Assembly: GCF_019393635.1 (NCBI RefSeq)
Contig: NC_057866.1
Coordinates: 1,995,001-2,059,000, forward strand
DNA length: 64,000 nt
Reading direction: 5' to 3'
From: Dromiciops gliroides
Lineage: Eukaryota; Chordata; Mammalia; Microbiotheria; Microbiotheriidae
Program-made: the position numbers and the translations under genes
Shown here: positions 56,944 to 64,000 of the stretch, in pieces
Position numbering within the stretch: position 1 is the stretch's first letter
Layout: every line of letters starts with the position of its first letter
Notes under the pieces: model-generated
Database searches by the model: none
The model's input: only the letters and a program-made list of their open reading frames with translations
What the model was told of the DNA's origin: nothing

Positions 56944-58574
56944 AGAAAACCAAATTACCGGTATCAAAAATGAAAGGGGTGACTTCACCACCAATGAAGT
57001 GGAAATTAAAGCAATCATTAGGAACGATTTTGCCCAACTGTATGCCAATAAATTTGACAATCTAAATGCAATGGATAAATATTTACAAAAATACAAACTG
57101 CCCAGGTTAACAGAAGAGGAAATTAAATCCTTAAATAAGCCCACATCAGAAAAGAAAATTGAACATGAATTCCCTAAGAAAAAATCCCCAGGGCCAGATG
57201 GGTTTTCAATGAATCCCACCAAACATGGAAAGAACAATTAATTCCAATATTATTCAAATTATTTGGAAAAATAGGTGAAGGAGGAGTTCTACCAACTTCC
57301 TTTTATGACACAGATATGGTGTTGATACCAAAACCAGGCAGAGCAAAAACAGAGAAAGAAAATTATAGACCAATTTCCCTAATGAATATTGATGCAAAAA
57401 TCTTAAATAAGATATTAGCAAGGAGATTCGAGCAAATGATCACCAGGATAATACACCCTGACCAGGTGGGATTGATACCAGGAATGCAGGGCTGCTTCAA
57501 CAGTAGGAAAACTCTTAACATAATCAACCACATCAATAAGAAAACTAACCAAAATCATATGATTATCTCAATAGGTGCAGAGAAAGCTTTTGACAAAATA
57601 CAGCACCCATTCCTAATAAGAACACCTGAGAGCCTAGGAATAGGTGGCGCTTTCCTTAAAATAATGAGCAGTATCTACCTAAAACCATTAGCAAGCATCA
57701 TATGTAATGGAGATAAGTTAGAGGCATTCCCAATAAGATCAGGGGTGAAGCAGGCATGTCCATTATCACCTCTATTAGTGACTATTGTACTAGAAGTGTT
57801 AGCTTTAGGAATCAGAGAAGCAAAAGGAATTAAAGGAATTCGAATAGGCAAGAGGGAAACAGAACTACTGCTCTTTGCACATGATATGATGGTATACTTA
57901 GAGAATCAACTCAAAAATTACGTGAAACAATTAACAAGTTTAGCAAAGTAGCAGGATATAAAATACATCCACAAAAATCATCAGCATTTCTATACATGAC
58001 CAACAAAGTCCAGCAGCAAGAGATAGAAAGAGAAATTCCATTTGAAGCAACGGTAGACAATAGAAAATACTTGGGCGTCGACTTGCCAAGACAATCCCAG
58101 GAACTCTACGAACACAATGACAAAACACTTTTCACACAAATCAATCCAGATCTAAAGAATTGGAAAAGCATCAACTGCTCATGGATAGGCTGAGCTAATA
58201 TAATAAAAACGACAATTCTACCTAAATTAATTTACTTATTCAGTGCCATACCAATCAGACTCCCTAAAAGTTATTTTATAGAGCTAGAAAAAAGAATAAG
58301 AAAATTCATCTGGAAAATCGAAAGGTCAAGAATATCGAGGGAAAGAATGAAAAAAAAAAATGCACAGGAAGGTGGGCTAGCTGTACCAAATCTGAGGCTT
58401 TACTATAAAGCGCAAGTCAACAAAACTATTTGGTAGTGGCTCAGAAATAGAGGGGAGGATCAATGGCATAAAGCAAAAGACTCCAGCTTCTGGGATAGGA
58501 ACTCAGGATTTGACCAAAACTGCTGGGAAAACTGGAAGATAGCATATCAGAAATTAGGCATAGACCAACATCTT
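56685..58574 (+). repeat. LINE-1 ORF2 fragment, copy 2
   Basis: Same truncation points and the same two altered catalytic positions (SIG for SID, FAHD for FADD) as copy 1, so the element was dead before the duplication. Its reverse-transcriptase frame is open at 57,316-57,951. It contains a longer (GAAA)n run at about 56,885-56,947. Confidence 0.93.
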
Positions 58575-58835
58575 ACTCCTCTCGTTCTTTTGTTGTCTCT
58601 TCCTTCTTTCTTTCCTTCCTTCTCTGTCCCTCTTTCTTTCCCCTTGCCTCTTTCCTGCATTTTCTTTCTGTTCCCTTCGTTCTTTCTTGCTTGCTCATTC
58701 TTTCTTTTCTTTCCTTTCTCTCTCCTTCTCTCTTCTACTCTTTCCTTCTGTCTTTCTTTCTCCCTCCCTTTCTAACCGTCCTTCCTCCATTTCCCTTTCC
58801 TGCTTTTGTTTTCTGTCCCTTTCCTTCTCTCGTCC
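58575..58835. repeat. Polypyrimidine tract, unit 2
   Basis: TTTC/TTCC-rich, matching 52,253-52,520 with one-base length differences. Confidence 0.9.
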
Positions 58836-59194
58836 ATTCTTATTCTCATTCAACTTTTCTTACACAAAATGGTGGCTGTGGAACTGTTTGACGTGATGGC
58901 CCATATATGATTGAGAGCAGATTGCTCACCTTCCCAGAGAGCAGAAGGAAGGGAGGGCTCACTTTGGGAACATTCAAACAAGGAATGTTGCAATGTTACA
59001 AATTGTTTTCTAGGCATCCAAAATGTTTTCTCTGGGGACTAACTTTACATGGGACCCTTTTTTTTTTTTTTTTTGCAAAAGCCACAATGAATCACTGGAC
59101 CCTGGCCAGGCACTGGGTTAGGGCCTAAGGGATCCATGGATCAGAGTAGGAGGGTTGCTGGCCTCCAGGGCCTTTTCAGATCAGCTAGCCACAG

Positions 59195-59241
59195 TCCTCC
59201 TCCTCCTCCTCCTCCTCCTCCTCCTCCTCCTCCTCCTCCTC
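59195..59241. repeat. (CTC)n microsatellite upstream of KRTAP5-like copy 3
   Basis: Near-identical to the tract at 52,867. Confidence 0.9.
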
Positions 59242-59917
59242 TCCCTCGTCCTTGTCCTCCTCCTTCTCGTCCTCCTTCTCCTGGTCCTCCATCCATCACT
59301 CCATCCATCCATCCATCCATCTCCATGGGCCATCAATCCCCTGGTGATACCAAGTCTTCCCTGCTTTCCCCCACCCTCTCTGAGTGGCAGGACTCATGGG
59401 TAAAGCCTCTGCATCTTCCTCCCTGCCTGCAGCACATGCAAAGAGCCCTTCCCACTTACCCCTCCAGCTTTGCTCTTTGGCCCCTGATGGGGCCAGACAG
59501 GAACCCTCTCCCCACAGGCTGGCAGCCATGAGCTTGAAGCCTGGGTGCTCAGCTCACATGCAATTGCCTCCTCTGGCCTTGGCCCCCTTGGGAGGCCCCT
59601 GCCCAACCCAGTCCCATGGACTCTGCCCAAATACCAACTTTTGCAGGTAACCTTCCTGCTGCCTTCCTCCTCTGGGTAGGCACTTCCTGGTCCCCTCCCA
59701 CCTGACACAGCACAGGGCCAGAGTCTGTGGACTGCCATTTGTGGTCTTCCCTCCTTGCTCTTGAAGCAGTCTTGCCAATGAGCACTTCCTTCTCCCTGAC
59801 AGCCTGCCCAGCAGATGCTCGGGTCCCCAGACTTTCCTCTCTGCCTCCCAGCTGGGAACCCAGCTGGCTCATACTAAGGGGTGGGGAGGAGCCTGGCCCC
59901 ACCAGCTCTTTCCCATG

Positions 59918-59953
<36 letters not shown>

Positions 59954-60514
59954 CTGCCTGCAGATCACTGCCCAATTCACTTGCCCTCCTTGCTTGCTGG
60001 AAGCAAGTCAAGGGGACCCTGTCCTTGGCTGTAGCAGCTCTCTCAGCCCTGCCTTGGGTCACGTGGGTGGGGCTGCTGAGCCCAACGCCTTCTGCCAGGC
60101 ACGTGCCTGCTCTCACCTGCCCTGCACATCTCCAGGAATCTTCTGCTACTTCCTTCCCTGGCTTCTCAGCTCTCTGCATCTCCTTGCCAGCTGGGGCTGA
60201 ACTCGCGGCTCAGCCTGCAGCCTCCTGCCCTCAGCTCCCAGATCCCAGTGGCCCTGTGCCCAGGGACAAACAGCCCCCTTTGCCCATCAAGGCAGAGAGG
60301 CCCTGCCAGGTGAGTCACTGACACGAGGCCTGTCCCCAGACAAGGCAAATGCAGACCCAATGGCAGCCAGGCGGCCAGGGACCACCAACAACCCCCAGAG
60401 TCAGCAGGGGCTGGAACCTGCTTCTGCAGGGCTACCGAGTCAGGGGCACCTGAGCATGTGTCCAAGCCTCTGGCTGCTGCTGCTGCAGCTGCTGCAGCTG
60501 CTGCCACACAACAG

Positions 60515-60521
60515 TATAAAA
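60515..60521 (+). promoter_or_regulatory. TATA box of KRTAP5-like copy 3
   Basis: TATAAAA, 110 bases before the ATG; the AP-1 site TGAGTCA lies at 60,311-60,317. Confidence 0.88.
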
Positions 60522-60624
60522 GCTGGGGGCACAGAGGGGTTGCCACAACCCACTGACACCTCTCTCTTTCTTGAGACCTCCCACCCCTGTGTACACAAAG
60601 CTCCTCCAACTTCTTCCCAGAACC

Positions 60625-61290
60625 ATGAGCTGCTCTGGATGTTCAGGAGGCTGTGGCTCCAGCTGTGGGGGCTGTGGCTCCAGCTGCTGTGTGCCCGTTT
60701 GCTGCTGCAAACCTGTGTGTTGTTGTGTGCCAGCCTGTTCCTGCTCCAGCTGTGGCGGGGGCTGCAGTAAGGGAGGCTGTGGCTCCAGCTGTGGTGGGGG
60801 CTGCTGCAAGGGAGGCTGTGGCTCCAGCTGTGGTGGGGGCTGCTGCAAGGGAGGCTGTGGCTCCAGCTGTGGTGGGGGCTGCTGCAAGGGAGGCTGTGGC
60901 TCCAGCTGTGGTGGGGGCTGCGGTAAGGGAGGCTGTGGCTCCAGCTGTGGTGGGGGCTGCGGTAAGGGAGGCTGTGGCTCCAGCTGTGGTGGGGGCTGCT
61001 GCCAGTCCAGCTGCTGCAAGCCTGTCTGCTGCTGCGTACCAGCTTGCCCCTGTTCCAGTTGCGGTGGAGGCTGTGGTGGAGGCTGTGGTGGGGGCTGCTG
61101 CCAATCCAGCTGTGGGGGCTGCTGCCAGTCCAGCTGCTGCAAGCCCTGCTGCTGCCAGTCCAGCTGCTGCAAGCCCTGCTGCTGCCAGTCCAGCTGCTGC
61201 AAGCCCTGCTGCTGCCAGTCCAGCTGTTGCAAGCCCTGCTGCTGCCAGTCCAGCTGCTGTGTCCCAGTTTGCTGTCAGTGCAAGATCTGA
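60625..61290 (+). CDS. KRTAP5-like: KRTAP5-like ultra-high-sulfur keratin-associated protein, copy 3 (221 residues)
   Basis: Intact single-exon gene with the same ends as copy 2 ([16 protein letters not shown] and [11 protein letters not shown]). It differs in repeat content: one of the internal [19 protein letters not shown] blocks and several 13-residue [11 protein letters not shown](C/G)K modules are absent. The C-terminal [10 protein letters not shown] run has four units instead of three. Those changes fit gain and loss of whole 39-base and 30-base modules without frameshift. The expected role is a hair matrix protein cross-linking keratin filaments through cysteines. The TATA box is 110 bases upstream and AATAAA is at 61,841. 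The gene looks functional by sequence; expression is unknown. Confidence 0.92.
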   Translation: MSCSGCSGGCGSSCGGCGSSCCVPVCCCKPVCCCVPACSCSSCGGGCSKGGCGSSCGGGCCKGGCGSSCGGGCCKGGCGSSCGGGCCKGGCGSSCGGGCGKGGCGSSCGGGCGKGGCGSSCGGGCCQSSCCKPVCCCVPACPCSSCGGGCGGGCGGGCCQSSCGGCCQSSCCKPCCCQSSCCKPCCCQSSCCKPCCCQSSCCKPCCCQSSCCVPVCCQCKI

Positions 61291-61840
61291 TGCTCACCCC
61301 AGAGACTTCCCACCTGAGCCCTTGCAAAACAGTCCAGCAGAAAGACCCGTTCTCCTTTCCCAAGCCCCAGCAGCACCCCTCCTTTTGCAGCAGCATTGCT
61401 GATTGCCTTGGCCCCTGGACCATGAGGGAAGCTGATTCCTGCTTGGCCTGCTCTCTGCACACTGACCCTGGAAGCTGCCCTACCACGAAGTCCAGAAGCC
61501 CTCCCCGTGCCCCATGATTTGCAAGCAACTCCTCCCCCTCCTCCTCCCCCTCCTCCTCTTCCTCCTCCCCTTTCTCCTCGGCCCAGGGAACTACACACTG
61601 TAAGGAAACCCACTCCATGGGGCCCCAGCACATCACCCACCCCCCCAGGAAGACCTCGGTCTCATCTCCAAAGGACCATCTGCCCTGCCACCAGCTACTG
61701 GGCCACAGCTGGCCATTCCTCAATTGCCTGCTCATCAACAGCCCTTATTCCCTGACCCCCACCTCTCCCCCCCAAAGGCTCTCCGTGCCTATCCGGGCAT
61801 CTTTTCCTATGCCTGGGAACCTGGGCAATCATTTCGTTTC

Positions 61841-61846
61841 AATAAA
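61841..61846 (+). promoter_or_regulatory. Polyadenylation signal of KRTAP5-like copy 3
   Basis: AATAAA in TTTCAATAAAACC, 550 bases after the stop codon. Confidence 0.8.
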
Positions 61847-62826
61847 ACCTACCTTTCTCTCTGAAAATGTCTCCCTGGTCTTGACAAATCCCTGAAGGGG
61901 GTGACCCCTTTCCTGTGCCCTGAGCACTCAGTCAGCACTCGCCAGGCAGGTACATTCTGGGGTCTTGGCATATTGGCCTTCCTCACTGGCACTCCCTGGG
62001 ACATGGGCCCAGGACTGGCCCATGCTGCGCATTCCTCTTGGGTTCCACCAACACAACACGGAGGGACGTACTTCTCCAGGGTGACGATCGCAAAGGCAGG
62101 GCCTCAAAGGTTAGAGCCCATTCTGGGTACACAGCACTTGGCAATCCAGGGATTAGGTTCTCCATTTGCCCCCAAGGGATTCACTCTGTGTCAAGGACTC
62201 AAGGGGCTGCTTGCTGCCCCAATGTCTCTCTCATTAGTGCCCCTCTGCAGCAAGCCAGGGCTTCCTGAGCAAGCACAGGCAGACCTGCCTGCCCCCTTCT
62301 TCAGCTGCCTTCAAATGACCTTGCATTCTATTCAAAGACCTAGAGCACTGTCAGGCCAATGACAAAAGTACCTATGTCTGCTCCATCTTGGAACCTTACA
62401 CTTGACAAATTGAACCTCATTAAGGGGATCTCTCTGTATTGATCTGCAGAGAACACCATTCAGGTGTTGTCTCAGCATCTCTTGAGGAACACTCGGGCTG
62501 AAGCTCCCTTCCAGTGGAACAATTCTACTGCCCTGTTTGCTGTCACCTGGAAAACAGCCTACCTGCTCTGTGGGAAAGAGGGGACACATTGTGAATTAGG
62601 GAGAAAAAACAGCAGGGTGCAGAGGGGAGGAATGAGTAAAGGAGCCCTTCGCCCAACTCCTTGCCCAAGACAATGTTTGATTTGGCAGCGATAACAAAAC
62701 CCGGGAGAGACAAAGCACGCAGAGAAAAGGAGGGAAAGCCACCAGAAAGGAATAGTGACTAAAAGCTGACCGAAAATGAAAGGCAAAAGAAGCAGCCATT
62801 CTTTCTTAACTGTTTGGGTAGACCTG

Positions 62827-63037
62827 CTTGGGAGCAAGCAACCTGAAAAGCTAGGAAAAGAACAAATTAAAAATACCCAATCAAATACTAAATTAGACAT
62901 TCTGAAAATTAAAGGAGAAATTAGTAAAATTGAAAGCAAGAAAATGATAAAATTAGTCAATAATACTAAGGGTTGGTTTTACCACAAAAACCAAGAAAAT
63001 AGCTAAACCATTGGTTAATTTGATTTAAAAAAAAGGA

Positions 63038-63081
<44 letters not shown>

Positions 63082-64000
63082 AGAAAACCAAATTACCGGT
63101 ATCAAAAATGAAAGGGGTGACTTCACCACCAATGAAGTGGAAATTAAAGCAATCATTAGGAACGATTTTGCCCAACTGTATGCCAATAAATTTGACAATC
63201 TAAATGCAATGGATAAATATTTACAAAAATACAAACTGCCCAGGTTAACAGAAGAGGAAATTAAATCCTTAAATAAGCCCACATCAGAAAAGAAAATTGA
63301 ACATGAATTCCCTAAGAAAAAATCCCCAGGGCCAGATGGGTTTTCAATGAATCCCACCAAACATGGAAAGAACAATTAATTCCAATATTATTCAAATTAT
63401 TTGGAAAAATAGGTGAAGGAGGAGTTCTACCAACTTCCTTTTATGACACAGATATGGTGTTGATACCAAAACCAGGCAGAGCAAAAACAGAGAAAGAAAA
63501 TTATAGACCAATTTCCCTAATGAATATTGATGCAAAAATCTTAAATAAGATATTAGCAAGGAGATTCGAGCAAATGATCACCAGGATAATACACCCTGAC
63601 CAGGTGGGATTGATACCAGGAATGCAGGGCTGCTTCAACAGTAGGAAAACTCTTAACATAATCAACCACATCAATAAGAAAACTAACCAAAATCATATGA
63701 TTATCTCAATAGGTGCAGAGAAAGCTTTTGACAAAATACAGCACCCATTCCTAATAAGAACACCTGAGAGCCTAGGAATAGGTGGCGCTTTCCTTAAAAT
63801 AATGAGCAGTATCTACCTAAAACCATTAGCAAGCATCATATGTAATGGAGATAAGTTAGAGGCATTCCCAATAAGATCAGGGGTGAAGCAGGCATGTCCA
63901 TTATCACCTCTATTAGTGACTATTGTACTAGAAGTGTTAGCTTTAGGAATCAGAGAAGCAAAAGGAATTAAAGGAATTCGAATAGGCAAGAGGGAAACAG
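62827..64000 (+). repeat. LINE-1 ORF2 fragment, copy 3 (partial)
   Basis: Matches copy 2 from its 5' truncation point to the window end, including SIGAEKAF in place of SIDAEKAF. The (GAAA)n run lies at about 63,025-63,084. Confidence 0.93.

Larger units (their letters stand above)
53612..59940 (+). repeat. Tandem duplication unit 2 (6,329 bp)
   Basis: Same order of parts as unit 1, visibly near-identical in sequence. Length differences come mainly from the (GAAA)n run, the homopolymers and the KRTAP modules. The unit edge lies in a GCCT/GCCTG repeat. Confidence 0.9.
59941..64000 (+). repeat. Tandem duplication unit 3, cut by window end
   Basis: Same order of parts as units 1 and 2; the window ends inside its LINE-1 fragment. 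Confidence 0.9.

Overview
The window reads as mammalian nuclear DNA from a marsupial. It carries tRNA-derived marsupial SINEs, abundant MIR and L2 fragments and a LINE-1. The genes correspond to the human 11p15.5 neighbourhood, where DUSP8 lies beside the KRTAP5 hair-keratin-associated cluster. The SINE types suggest an Australian lineage, but I cannot fix the species. No prokaryotic features, tRNA/rRNA genes, CRISPR arrays or recognisable retroviral elements were seen.

Layout. 1-8,250: intergenic DNA 3' of DUSP8, with a GC-box cluster near 5.57-5.85 kb and a long L2 remnant, but no gene I can support. 8,255-about 33,400: DUSP8 on the minus strand. Six coding exons can be joined by exact GT-AG boundaries into a 605-residue protein. 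It has a 3' UTR of about 3.15 kb ending at AATAAA (8,273-8,278). The 5' UTR continues into a CpG island at 32.4-33.5 kb, which holds perfect splice-donor candidates, two palindromic CRE sites and a CCAAT box. 33.7-40.9 kb: intergenic DNA with several young SINEs, some with visible target-site duplications.

40.9-64.0 kb: a KRTAP5-like array. One inverted, internally shrunken copy lies on the minus strand (46-residue ORF) and is cut by a 100-N assembly gap. It is followed by three plus-strand copies in tandem units of 6,276 and 6,329 bp, the third cut by the window end. Copies at 54,296 and 60,625 are intact single-exon genes (283 and 221 residues). The copy at 48,020 is broken by several small indels, which may be consensus errors. 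Each complete tandem unit carries the same dead LINE-1 ORF2 fragment, a polypyrimidine tract, about 1.8 kb of upstream sequence, a TATA box exactly 110 bp before the ATG, the gene and a polyadenylation signal.

Biology. DUSP8 is a MAP-kinase phosphatase acting on JNK and p38. The KRTAP5-like proteins are ultra-high-sulfur matrix proteins of hair. The two loci are neighbours, and nothing in the sequence shows co-regulation. The most notable signals are the KRTAP5/LINE-1 segmental duplication with variable internal modules, the paired CREs at the DUSP8 promoter, a short upstream ORF in the DUSP8 leader and an RFX-type X-box in DUSP8 intron 1.
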